From NCBI RefSeq assembly GCF_900167045.1, contig NZ_FUXJ01000004.1, positions 110,099 to 174,098 of the forward strand: a DNA stretch of 64,000 nucleotides. Direction: 5' to 3'. The position numbers were made by a program, and so were the translations under genes. The notes under the pieces are model-generated. The model was not told the origin of the DNA, did no database searches, and saw only the letters and a program-made list of their open reading frames with translations. Positions 45,096 through 53,136 of this stretch are shown piece after piece (within the stretch, counting starts at the first letter, position 1; each line of letters starts with the position of its first letter). The stretch comes from Legionella maceachernii. Its GTDB lineage: Bacteria; Pseudomonadota; Gammaproteobacteria; Legionellales; Legionellaceae.

Positions 45096-45660
45096 AGGTC
45101 ACCTGATTATTGATGATTAATGTCAGTTTAGGCTTAGTTGTTATGCAGGGTGGTTTGTCTGGGAAAGTTAAATACTCTTGAATTCGCCTTAACGCAAACT
45201 TGCCCATAGCTAACAGTTTTTGGCAATGGGTTGAGCTTTTGTTCTGGATATAGGGATTTATCCGTTTTAATCCAAATGAAAAGATTGCTTTATAAGAATC
45301 ATATTTTAGTGGGGATGGAGTCCCCGTAACGAATCCAGGTTTTATCTGTTTGTACTTTTTAATTGTTTCTATACAGTCTAAATGAGGGAGTACACTCCAT
45401 AATTTTGGTTGATCTTGGTTAATAAAACCTGGTTGATAGCAACCATCAAAAGACCAGAGATTTTTTTCAATTAAATTATGTTCTATTGAGGGTTTTGAAG
45501 ATAGGAAAAAGATTTGACCTGCTTGATTGATGAGGGCAATAGAGACATAGTCTGTTTCTACTTGACCGAGTACATCAGAGAATATTTTGCGCATAGTGAC
45601 AAAATGTTCAAAGAGAAATTCCTTGGCTTTGGGGTGAAGTTTTACTTCAATAGCTGTAGG
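45076..45660 (-). pseudogene. Fragment of a hypothetical sensory or regulatory protein
   Basis: The frame is open from 45660 to 45076, with ATG at 45594 and sense-like sequence upstream of it (AIEVKLHPKAKEFLFEHF), so the original start is lost behind a TAG at 45661. The peptide (SIALINQAGQIFFLSSKPSI, LWSFDGCYQPGFINQDQPKLW, CQKLLAMGKFALRRI) recalls the N-terminal sensory part of Legionella LuxR-type regulators, but I cannot confirm that and no helix-turn-helix part is present. The last 20 bases overlap the deformylase fragment, which marks a recombination joint. Confidence 0.4.
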
Positions 45661-45731
45661 CTAAATAAGTTTCTCAGATGACATTGCCCAATCTACGCCA
45701 TTACCAGCTGTGGTTAATAATTTTTTGGTGA

Positions 45732-46046
45732 TTAGCAAATAATATATGAGCGATCATTTCTTGGTGTAATAGGTGGTAGCCAAAGTTTATTAATCCCATC
45801 AATTTTTGGCTTAATGGCCAAATCTTTATTCCAAAGACGGCTATGATGAGCGCAAATATTTCTTACATAAGTTAGAAAATATAGCCAATTGGCTAAAGTT
45901 TTTGGATGTAGTTTATAACTTTCAGCAATTATTCTTTTGTCTTCATTTTTAAGCCCTTTAAAAAGTGTTTCTAACGTCGATTTGGAAATCATCTTAAAAA
46001 ATTTCATGTAGCTATCTTTTAGAAGAGATATAATGGAAAACAGCAT
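45732..46046 (-). pseudogene. Abi_2 (AbiD/AbiF-like) abortive-infection protein fragment
   Basis: A 104-codon C-terminal fragment. It carries LETLFKGLKNEDKRIIAESY and the hallmark YVRNICAHHSRLWNKDL, a HEPN-type R-x4-H motif (RNICAH) that cuts RNA in related phage-defence proteins. Full Abi_2 proteins are about 300 residues, and the N-terminal two thirds are missing upstream. The remnant shows that a phage-defence gene once lay in this region. Inactive as it stands. Confidence 0.65.
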
Positions 46047-46334
46047 GGATTATTGTTTATCAGAAAACTCCACCAGGACCAAAAGCAATATGGCAAGGAA
46101 GAATACAGTTATATCATTCAATTAACACAATTAATTTAGCTAAAAGAACTTATGGGTAACGATATGCTCCGGAATCAACGATCAAATCTAAACTGGAATG
46201 ACTGATCAAGTGTTCCGGAATACGCAAATTATGATGCAATAGGTAAAATAAACTAAGTAGCTTGGCTGCTTTGAGTTGATTATAATGGTAATGAATCATG
46301 ATAATATTTCCTGTTTTTGGGTGATTAGGGCTTC
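46047..46334. other. Noncoding gap
   Basis: About 290 bp with no supported gene, repeat or terminator. It separates the Abi_2 fragment from the transporter gene. Confidence 0.4.
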
Positions 46335-47210
46335 TTATTTTTGTACTAACATAATACCAAAAGCAATGACTACAATTCCCACTAGTCCAAACCCATCTAT
46401 CGCTTCTTTATAAACGAAAAAAGCAATCACCGCAGTCGAAACAGGAACTAAGTAAAATAAACTTGCCACTTTAAGAATTGCACCGTGTCGGATTAATAAA
46501 TACAGTATACTTAATGCACCAATCGATACCACAACAGACATCCAGCCAAGCGCAAAAATAAATTGATTAGTCCAATCGATTTGCATCGATTCAAAAAGGA
46601 TTGCCCCTATCAAAGTGCTGATACCGGCAGCTAATGACTGAAGTAAGCCGCCACTCAATAGGTTCATATGAGCACAAAAACGCTTTTGATATAAATTTCC
46701 TGCAGCTAACCCAAACAGACCTAAAAAGCTCATGGCTATGCCGACTACATTGGCATGGTTCAAAGTCAATTGGTGGCTAATAACGAGAAATACGCCTAAA
46801 AAGCCTAATAAAAACCCAATCGACTGCTGTAATTGTATTCGTTCTTTTAAAATGAACGCTGCTCCCAAAGCAACTAAAATGGGTTGTAGGGCAATAATCA
46901 AAGCAGAAATAGCAGGAGAAATACCAAGATAAATGGCAACAAATACGCCAGTGGAGAATACACCGAGCATCAATAGTCCAGCAACCATGATATGAGCCAC
47001 TTCCTCTAAGCTACGTGGCCAAGGTACCCGTAATAAAAGGGCAATAAAGAAAAGCAAAACAGTCGTGCAAGCAAAACGCCATGTTAAAAAAGTAAGTGGT
47101 TCTGAATAAGGAAGACCTAATTTAGCCCCCACGAAACCTGAGCCGTACAACGTAATAAAAATAAGCGGCATAAAAAAATGCCAGCGGGTCAATTGAGTTT
47201 CTTGTGCCAT
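46335..47210 (-). CDS. EamA/DMT-family transporter
   Basis: A 291-residue drug/metabolite transporter with ten predicted helices in two EamA halves (for example FITLYGSGFVGAKLGLPYSE in the first and FALGWMSVVVSIGALSILYLL in the second). EamA proteins export amino acids or metabolites across the inner membrane. Its ATG overlaps by one base the stop of the 2-oxoglutarate oxygenase gene (TAATG), so the two are translationally coupled. That suggests the transporter moves the oxygenase product or substrate. Substrate unknown. Confidence 0.85.
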   Translation of the reverse strand: MAQETQLTRWHFFMPLIFITLYGSGFVGAKLGLPYSEPLTFLTWRFACTTVLLFFIALLLRVPWPRSLEEVAHIMVAGLLMLGVFSTGVFVAIYLGISPAISALIIALQPILVALGAAFILKERIQLQQSIGFLLGFLGVFLVISHQLTLNHANVVGIAMSFLGLFGLAAGNLYQKRFCAHMNLLSGGLLQSLAAGISTLIGAILFESMQIDWTNQFIFALGWMSVVVSIGALSILYLLIRHGAILKVASLFYLVPVSTAVIAFFVYKEAIDGFGLVGIVVIAFGIMLVQK

Positions 47211-48208
47211 TAGCCGTTTACCAAATAATCGGTTCCTATAATAAAATGTTTCATATGGGGTGCGCAGCTGTGCACATTCACTGTTTTTAAGCTCCAGCGT
47301 TTAAGCTGCTCTGCTTCATTAGCCACTTTAACAACCTCTTTACCATGTAAGGATAGGTTATTAGAGATACTCACAAAATCCCCTGGTTTCATCAAAACCC
47401 GTTTTTTAACCTGGTGAGTAACTGCAATTAATTCATCTAAAGCCGCTTGTGCTTCAGGATTTAGACCAAGGGTTCTTTTTTCAAAAAGACGCAAATGATT
47501 ATTTCCTGACAAGATGGGATGATTAGCCGCTTCTTCTAATTTTACTCGGGTGGAGTTCATTGTAATGTCATCATAAGGCGTATGATATTCACAACAGCGA
47601 AGTTTTTCTTTAATAGCAGTAGATAGATTCTCTAAAATGGCTTTGTTTGAAGAAAAAGTGGTATATATTTTATTATCTTCATGACTTCTTAACGATAAAA
47701 TATTCACAAAATCAGGACGAACAAAATGATTAGGAAAATCTTTATGAAAATAGATCGAACCTGACGCTTTTTGCGATTGGCTGTATTTTAAAGAGTCTTT
47801 GGGGAAAATGTCTTGAAAGACATCCCCGTCATTGACATTTAAATAGGCAATTGGATGCTGGGCTGCCAAATCACTGTACATTTGTAAAAAGCTTTCCGCA
47901 ACGAATGTTTTCTTCTTAAGATGTTTATCTTGTACCGGATCGGTATTATCAAATTCAGGAAGGGTGGGATCGATAGGACAATTTTCAATAAAAACAAAAG
48001 GGGATTCGTAAGTGGATAGGCTGCGTTGCTCATCCATAAACGCGATAAACCGACATAGCTCCGGCACATGGGAAACCATCCAACGGACTTGCTGTTTAAA
48101 AGCAGGATAGAATTTATAAGGGTTTATCGATAACAACAAAAATTGCTGGGTTATGCTTTCCTTTTCTTGTTCTGTAAATCTAAAATTAACAGTGAGTTCT
48201 CGTAACAA
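47210..48208 (-). CDS. Fe(II)/2-oxoglutarate-dependent oxygenase (TauD/clavaminate synthase-like)
   Basis: A 332-residue protein of the TauD/clavaminate synthase-like superfamily. The iron triad is visible: HxD at His155-Asp157 (YFHKDFPNH) and distal His288 (NNLSLHGKEV), with the 2-oxoglutarate-binding Arg304 in LKRWSLKTV. The HGK...RW layout is like L-asparagine and arginine hydroxylases, so free amino acid hydroxylation is possible. Such enzymes are cytosolic. The coupled EamA gene downstream suggests export of a hydroxylated compound. Both genes look intact although the region around them is decayed. Confidence 0.78.
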   Translation of the reverse strand: MLRELTVNFRFTEQEKESITQQFLLLSINPYKFYPAFKQQVRWMVSHVPELCRFIAFMDEQRSLSTYESPFVFIENCPIDPTLPEFDNTDPVQDKHLKKKTFVAESFLQMYSDLAAQHPIAYLNVNDGDVFQDIFPKDSLKYSQSQKASGSIYFHKDFPNHFVRPDFVNILSLRSHEDNKIYTTFSSNKAILENLSTAIKEKLRCCEYHTPYDDITMNSTRVKLEEAANHPILSGNNHLRLFEKRTLGLNPEAQAALDELIAVTHQVKKRVLMKPGDFVSISNNLSLHGKEVVKVANEAEQLKRWSLKTVNVHSCAPHMKHFIIGTDYLVNG

Positions 48209-48353
48209 AACGACATCCTTGTAAAAATAAACTGTAAATCATCGCAGTTTAATATAACTGTTAAGCCTAGTTCAAATGATAGCTTTCTTTTTCAAAATAA
48301 ATTTTCTCAACCTATTCATTAGTAAAATGGATGTGTAGATTATTACCCTGATT

Positions 48354-48688
48354 CTAAAGTTCCAAGTCAAGCTCCCTTTGATTACATTCAAGCAGCCTTT
48401 CTTTTTCCAAGTGTTTTGGAGCATTAGCAATCGATTTTAGCGCATCGTTTCTCTGCTTTAAAGCAGTCATTTTTTCCTGGCATTGGTGCTGCAGTGTATT
48501 AAAATGCTTAGAATAATTCTCTAACACCTTAACACCTTTTCTTGTGCTATTTTTAACTGCTTAGCCATTTCGTCAATAAGCTGATTGTTAAGTCTAAAGC
48601 CGAGCTCGTGCTGCGTTCTTACAAGTCCTTCTGCTCGATGCACATCATTCCAATCTGTTTTCTTGTCCAGGTAAAGGTTGAGGAATAA
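48354..48688 (-). pseudogene. C-terminal remnant of a TOPRIM/primase-like mobile-element protein
   Basis: Within a 480-bp gap, the minus strand encodes YLDKKTDWNDVHRAEGLVRT and QHELGFRLNNQLIDEMAKQL, then, after a one-base shift near 48535, LENYSKHFNTLQHQCQEKM and a helical tail ending LELECN-like residues before a TAG at 48354. The DWNDVH motif is typical of C-terminal TOPRIM-type primase or mobilisation proteins of plasmids and phages. The N-terminal part is lost. The rest of the gap (48209-48353) shows nothing. Confidence 0.45.
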
Positions 48689-49663
48689 TTAGACAATCCT
48701 GATGTCTGTTTGCGTCACAAGATCAGCTGTGCTTTCTTGAGTGTGATCAATTAATTCGTTAACTATTGTCTCTGGTAACGAAATAGTGCCATTTTGGTAC
48801 ATATCTAATAAAGCCTCTGGATTGTTCGATAGGGATTGGTTTGGATTATGAGCATACCAATTCGAGACTGAACTTGTCCAAGTGTTGTATGGTTTACGAT
48901 TTTTGTTACTTGGATGTGTATTATACACATATAGCCACTGGTCATTTACATTAATATGACCGTCTTCCGAGCCTTTAATTTTAAAAAAGCTAAAATAATC
49001 TTTCTTAGCAAAGCCTTTATCTATATCAATAAGTCTTACACCGTCTTCAGTAAAAAGCATATTGCAAAAACTCTCCTGACCAACATATGTTGCAAGATCA
49101 GGATGAGCATAGCCAAATTGATTTAGTTTTCTTAAAGTTAGAATGAATTCGTTTAAGAACATGAACCGTTTATCAGACGGTAATTCTCTCGGGTTTTTCT
49201 CCTTTATTTTAGGCATATAAAAACGAGGCCAATCATTATCAATATTTTTAATATTCCATAGCCCTAAGACAAAGTATTGAGTATCGATGTTGTTATCTTT
49301 TAGAAAAAATTTTTGTTTCATAATGTGAACATTAAATTCTTGGTAATCAACTTTTTGATATTGTTTAGAAAAAATGATTTTATAGGCTTTATCTTCAGTC
49401 TTTTTATAAACTTCACCCTCAGTACCATCACCTAACAAATTTGATGTATTATTATCTGACAATTGCGAAGCAGTTTTTACTTTTTTTCGCTGGCTAACCC
49501 ACATACGAACGAAATCTTGCGCTTGCCATTGACTCGAAGTTTGAGCATAGCGAATAGCATATACAATGTTTTCATAACGAATAATTTTAAATTCCTGTTG
49601 ATTGATATCTAAATAGTGGGAGGTTATATCAGTACCACCAATAATTTCACTAAGAGAAGGCAT
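48689..49663 (-). CDS. Protein kinase-like protein; effector candidate
   Basis: A 324-residue protein with a minimal protein-kinase fold. Glycine-rich loop LLGDGTEGEVYK (residues 76-87), candidate ATP-anchoring Lys95 (KAYKIIF), catalytic loop YAHPDLATYVGQESFCNML (His187, Asp189, Asn201) and metal-binding LIDIDKGF (Asp213) in place of DFG. The spacing between HxD and the Asn is longer than usual, as in atypical bacterial effector kinases. Flanking regions (1-70 and 260-324) are not recognised. There is no membrane span or sensor domain as in bacterial Hanks kinases, so a secreted host-acting kinase is the favoured inference, unproven. Confidence 0.65.
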   Translation of the reverse strand: MPSLSEIIGGTDITSHYLDINQQEFKIIRYENIVYAIRYAQTSSQWQAQDFVRMWVSQRKKVKTASQLSDNNTSNLLGDGTEGEVYKKTEDKAYKIIFSKQYQKVDYQEFNVHIMKQKFFLKDNNIDTQYFVLGLWNIKNIDNDWPRFYMPKIKEKNPRELPSDKRFMFLNEFILTLRKLNQFGYAHPDLATYVGQESFCNMLFTEDGVRLIDIDKGFAKKDYFSFFKIKGSEDGHINVNDQWLYVYNTHPSNKNRKPYNTWTSSVSNWYAHNPNQSLSNNPEALLDMYQNGTISLPETIVNELIDHTQESTADLVTQTDIRIV

Positions 49664-50024
49664 GTTATAGTATCTTCCATTTACTTGGATTTAAATTATA
49701 CATTGAGATTGTATATTGATCAATTTTCTGGGTGCTAAAGTGAAGCTGACAACTAATTGCTCGATTATGTAAATAACAGCTCGTGATACGAAGGGGGTGG
49801 ATATGATTCAACCGATTATAATATAAAGAAATTATTATCTTCTAAATACTATGCCACAATATTTATTCGATACTCTAATCAAATGCGACAATGCTTTTAA
49901 AATAGCTATTGAAGTGCATTTCGATTATTTTCTCCTTGCACTATGTTGAATTGCAGGATAAAACCTACGGCAGTATTCAATTGATTTCTATGAAAGATAA
50001 CGAACAGACGGGAATATTAGCGAG
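49664..50024. other. AT-rich noncoding stretch
   Basis: About 360 bp upstream of the kinase-like gene. It likely holds its promoter. No gene or repeat is recognised. Confidence 0.35.
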
Positions 50025-50257
50025 TTGAATGTAGATGAGTATTTTCTTTTAAGACGAGCATGCTGGAACTATCTTGAGCATCGTCAATTATCACTCAAAG
50101 CTAACATTGATCACCTTATTTTCCTAAATTGGAGTAGAAACTCCAAATCGTTAGAATGCTTCGTTTCACTAAGAACAATGGAGTTACTGAAGGTTTCCAT
50201 CGAAAGATCAAGTTGATTCAGAGAAGAGCTTACGTTTCAGAAATTTTTGAGAGTTAG
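50025..50257 (+). pseudogene. ISL3-type transposase C-terminal remnant
   Basis: Read through frameshifts, the DNA encodes a helical stretch then TKNNGVTEGFHRKIKLIQRR followed by AYVSEIF and a stop. This matches the ISL3-family C-terminus (SNGxxEGxNxKIKxIKRxxYGF). Only about 75 codons remain. Confidence 0.6.
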
Positions 50258-50347
50258 AGGGCTATGTGGATGAGTGAACTTCCCCAGAATTTGGGGAAGA
50301 GTCAATATAATTTGTAACCTATGTTTGCGGAATAGACCTGATTAAAA

Positions 50348-50424
50348 TGGCGCGCCCGGAAGGATTCGAACCTCCGACCCCCTGGTTCGTAGCCAGATAC
50401 TCTATCCAACTGAGCTACGGGCGC
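50348..50424 (-). tRNA. tRNA-Arg (anticodon ACG)
   Basis: Acceptor stem GCGCCCG/CGGGCGC, anticodon stem CTGG/CCAG with loop CTACGAA (anticodon ACG), T arm GGAGGTTCGAATCC and encoded CCA (complement at 50348-50350). 77 nt. Its 3' end faces the decayed accessory region. Confidence 0.95.
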
Positions 50425-50430
50425 GTGTTT

Positions 50431-50521
50431 TGGCGGAGAGAGAGGGATTCGAACCCTCGATGGGATTTTGTCCCATACTCCCTTAGCAGGGGAGCGCCTT
50501 CGGCCTCTCGGCCATCTCTCC
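50431..50521 (-). tRNA. tRNA-Ser (anticodon GCU)
   Basis: A class II tRNA of 91 nt with acceptor GGAGAGA/TCTCTCC, anticodon loop CTGCTAA (GCT), a long variable arm (TATGGGACAAAATCCCAT) and encoded CCA. It lies 6 bp upstream of tRNA-Arg on the same strand, so they are co-transcribed. Confidence 0.95.
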
Positions 50522-50834
50522 ATGATGGAGGCGAAGTATAGCAGGTATTTATACGGCGTCAACTTTATTATTTTAGATTCAATCTTTATCTGAGTTAACG
50601 CTTTTTTAAAAGACAGTGTGTTGTTAAATTGTCTGAGTTAAGGTTAATGCATTGGCTTACTGCTGTTTAAATAAAGAAACTGTTGCTGGAAACATTAACG
50701 ATAATCGACAGAGTTTTTAAATAAATATCTAGGTTGTCGTCCTGAGCGAAGCGAAGGATCTCCTTAGAGGATTACTGCCAAGAGTCGGGAGGTCCCTCGC
50801 TTTTGCTCGGGATGACATGCTTTGCTCAGGAGCT
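50522..50834. repeat. Intergenic region carrying a palindromic repeat (50736-50816)
   Basis: The first 210 bp hold the presumed promoter of the tRNA pair, with no clear boxes assigned. At 50736-50816 is a nearly complete copy of the family described at 1-165, from GTCGTCCTGAGCGAAGCGAA to CTCGCTTTTGCTCGGGATGA. It lies next to the carbonic anhydrase stop codon and could act as its terminator. Confidence 0.85.
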
Positions 50835-51545
50835 TTATGTTTTAAAAAAATCAACTTGTCCAGTTTTGATGTTATGCATCGCTACAACGATGGTAAGTTT
50901 TCCCTGGTCCATTAGCGATTTTATAATGGGACTGCGCTGAGGGATTTGCTGGGCAACTGCCGATGCGTTTGCTTTTGCGATCGCATCCACTAATTCCATA
51001 TCAGTACACGTTTTTCCAGGCATTGATTTTTCTATACCAGGTATTACAGGTTGAATTTTGTTTAAAACATGGTCAAGATTTCCTAACTGAACGTGCTTGC
51101 AGGCCCCCGCAACAGCGCCGCAAGAAGTGTGACCCATGACCACAATTAACTTTGCTCCGGCTGCTTCTGCGCCAAACTCCATCGAGCCTAGGATATCGTC
51201 ATTGAGTACATTGCCAGCAACTCTCAACGTGAAAATATCTGCTATTCCTTGATCAAAAATCATTTCGGGTACACTTCTTGAGTCCATGCAATTTAATATA
51301 ATTGCGAAAGGGAATTGACCGTAAGAGGATTGCTTTGCTTGAGCTAAATAATCACGTTGAATCCCTTGATTAGCAACGAATCGTTTATTCCCAGCAATTA
51401 GCTTATTGAGGGCATCCTCTGGACTAATTTCTTGTTGCCTGGCTTGGGAAATGGTTTTACCTAATAGTGGAGGGGCGCTCGTATCCGCTAGTGCCAGCGG
51501 TAGACTAAAGCAATTAATGAGTAAAAATGCTACTAGATGTTTCAT
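50835..51545 (-). CDS. Periplasmic beta-class carbonic anhydrase
   Basis: A 236-residue protein from the ATG at 51545, which has AAAGGA six bases upstream; longer in-frame starts would bury the signal peptide. Signal peptide MKHLVAFLLINCFSLPLALA, then a beta-carbonic anhydrase domain with zinc ligands Cys and Asp in LNCMDSRSVPE and His and Cys in VVMGHTSCGAVAGAC. It interconverts CO2 and bicarbonate, with the active site probably in the periplasm. Beta-class enzymes with Sec signals are less usual than cytosolic ones. Single gene. Confidence 0.88.
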   Translation of the reverse strand: MKHLVAFLLINCFSLPLALADTSAPPLLGKTISQARQQEISPEDALNKLIAGNKRFVANQGIQRDYLAQAKQSSYGQFPFAIILNCMDSRSVPEMIFDQGIADIFTLRVAGNVLNDDILGSMEFGAEAAGAKLIVVMGHTSCGAVAGACKHVQLGNLDHVLNKIQPVIPGIEKSMPGKTCTDMELVDAIAKANASAVAQQIPQRSPIIKSLMDQGKLTIVVAMHNIKTGQVDFFKT

Positions 51546-51819
51546 AGTTATTCCTTTAACGTTAATTCGCTCATAGATAGACGTTACCGATTTAAAAGAC
51601 AACTCGCAACACTTTTGAAGTAAAAGAATTTCCGGCAATCCATTTTGCTACTCATTGCTGTTCTTTCCACGTAAATCCGTAATAGTGCTTTCCGAATCTA
51701 ATGAAAATTGATTTAATCAAAATGATTTCTTGAAATAATTTCCAAAACTTAGGTTTACTGTTATCTTTTAATGAGATATTGCCGATAGTCAATGATCTTG
51801 ACGGGTACCAGGAGGAGTA

Positions 51820-53136
51820 ATGAAGCAGAAGTCGAACTTAAGCGGCAGAGAGGTGTACGTAGTGGATGGTAGTCGAACCCCTTTCCTCAAAGCGAAAGGA
51901 GTCGGCCCTTTTACCGGATCCGATTTGGCTGTGGCGGCAGGCATGTTGCTATTAAATCGTCAGCCAATCTCCCCTACGCAAATCGATGAAGTCATTATTG
52001 GTTCTGCTATGCCAGGCCCTGATGAAGCAAACATTGCCAGAGTGGTCGCTTTACGCCTAGGCTGTGGCGAAAAAGTTCCGGCTTTTACTGTCATGAGAAA
52101 TTGTGCTTCAGGCATGCAAGCGCTTGATAATGCCGCGTTGCAAATTGCCAGCGGTCGAAGCGATTTGGTCTTGGCCGGGGGCACTGATGCAATGAGCCGT
52201 GCACCTCTATTGTTTAATGAAAAAATGGCAGCATGGTTAGCGCGATGGTTTAATGCAAAAACGGCCAGTCAGCGTTTTGGTCTTGTCACCCAATTTAGAC
52301 CTTCCTACCTTGCTCCTGTTATTGCTTTATTGCGCGGTTTAACGGATCCCATTGTGGGTATGAATATGGGGCAAACTGCAGAGAAAGTAGCCTATCGATT
52401 TAATATTACTCGTGAACAAATGGATGAGTTTGCGAGTGAAAGTCATCACCGTTTGGCTAAGGCTTATGCTGAAGGAAAAATGGATGAAGTTGTCCCTATA
52501 ATCGACAGCAAAGGGCATATTTATCAGCAGGATGATGGCATTCGACCAGATAGTACCGTAGAAAAACTAGGAAAGCTAAAGCCATTTTTCGATAAAAAAT
52601 ACGGCATGGTTACTGCGGGTAATAGTTCACAAATTACGGATGGAGCTTGTTTATTGCTGTTAGCCAGTGCTGAAGCCATTAAAAAATACCGATTACCGGT
52701 TATTGGCCGCATTGTTGATTCACAGTGGGCTGCTCTTGATCCTGCACAAATGGGGTTAGGCCCTGTTCATGCTGCAACACCCATTTTGCTGCGCCATCAT
52801 TTAAAACCAGCGGATATGGATTGCTGGGAAATTAACGAAGCATTTGCAGCTCAGGTACTGGGTTGCTTAGCTGCCTGGGATGATGCCGATTACTGCCGTA
52901 CACAATTAGGATTAAAACAAGCAATGGGAGCCCCTTCGCTTTCACAGCTTAATAAAGATGGGGGTGCAATTGCTGCAGGCCATCCGATTGGAGCAAGTGG
53001 TGCTCGCATTGTTTTACATGTTTTGCAATCACTTAAACAACATAACGGAACTCGAGGTATGGCTGCTATCTGTATTGGTGGAGGACAAGGTGGAGCAATG
53101 TACTTGGAACGAGTGACAGAGGTGAAAGAACAATGA
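51820..53136 (+). CDS. Acetyl-CoA acyltransferase (thiolase; FadI/FadA-like)
   Basis: A 438-residue thiolase. Active-site Cys in MRNCASGMQA (near residue 91), His in GHPIGASGARI and second Cys in AICIGGGQGGA. It cleaves 3-ketoacyl-CoA with CoA in the last step of beta-oxidation. AGGAGGAG right before the ATG is a strong ribosome-binding site. Length and pairing fit FadI, the beta subunit. Its stop overlaps the ATG of the multifunctional alpha subunit by 4 nt (ATGA). Confidence 0.9.
   Translation: MKQKSNLSGREVYVVDGSRTPFLKAKGVGPFTGSDLAVAAGMLLLNRQPISPTQIDEVIIGSAMPGPDEANIARVVALRLGCGEKVPAFTVMRNCASGMQALDNAALQIASGRSDLVLAGGTDAMSRAPLLFNEKMAAWLARWFNAKTASQRFGLVTQFRPSYLAPVIALLRGLTDPIVGMNMGQTAEKVAYRFNITREQMDEFASESHHRLAKAYAEGKMDEVVPIIDSKGHIYQQDDGIRPDSTVEKLGKLKPFFDKKYGMVTAGNSSQITDGACLLLLASAEAIKKYRLPVIGRIVDSQWAALDPAQMGLGPVHAATPILLRHHLKPADMDCWEINEAFAAQVLGCLAAWDDADYCRTQLGLKQAMGAPSLSQLNKDGGAIAAGHPIGASGARIVLHVLQSLKQHNGTRGMAAICIGGGQGGAMYLERVTEVKEQ

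Noticed and set aside
50302..50562. Open frames on both strands across the tRNA pair
   Set aside because: They are translations of tRNA-Arg and tRNA-Ser genes.
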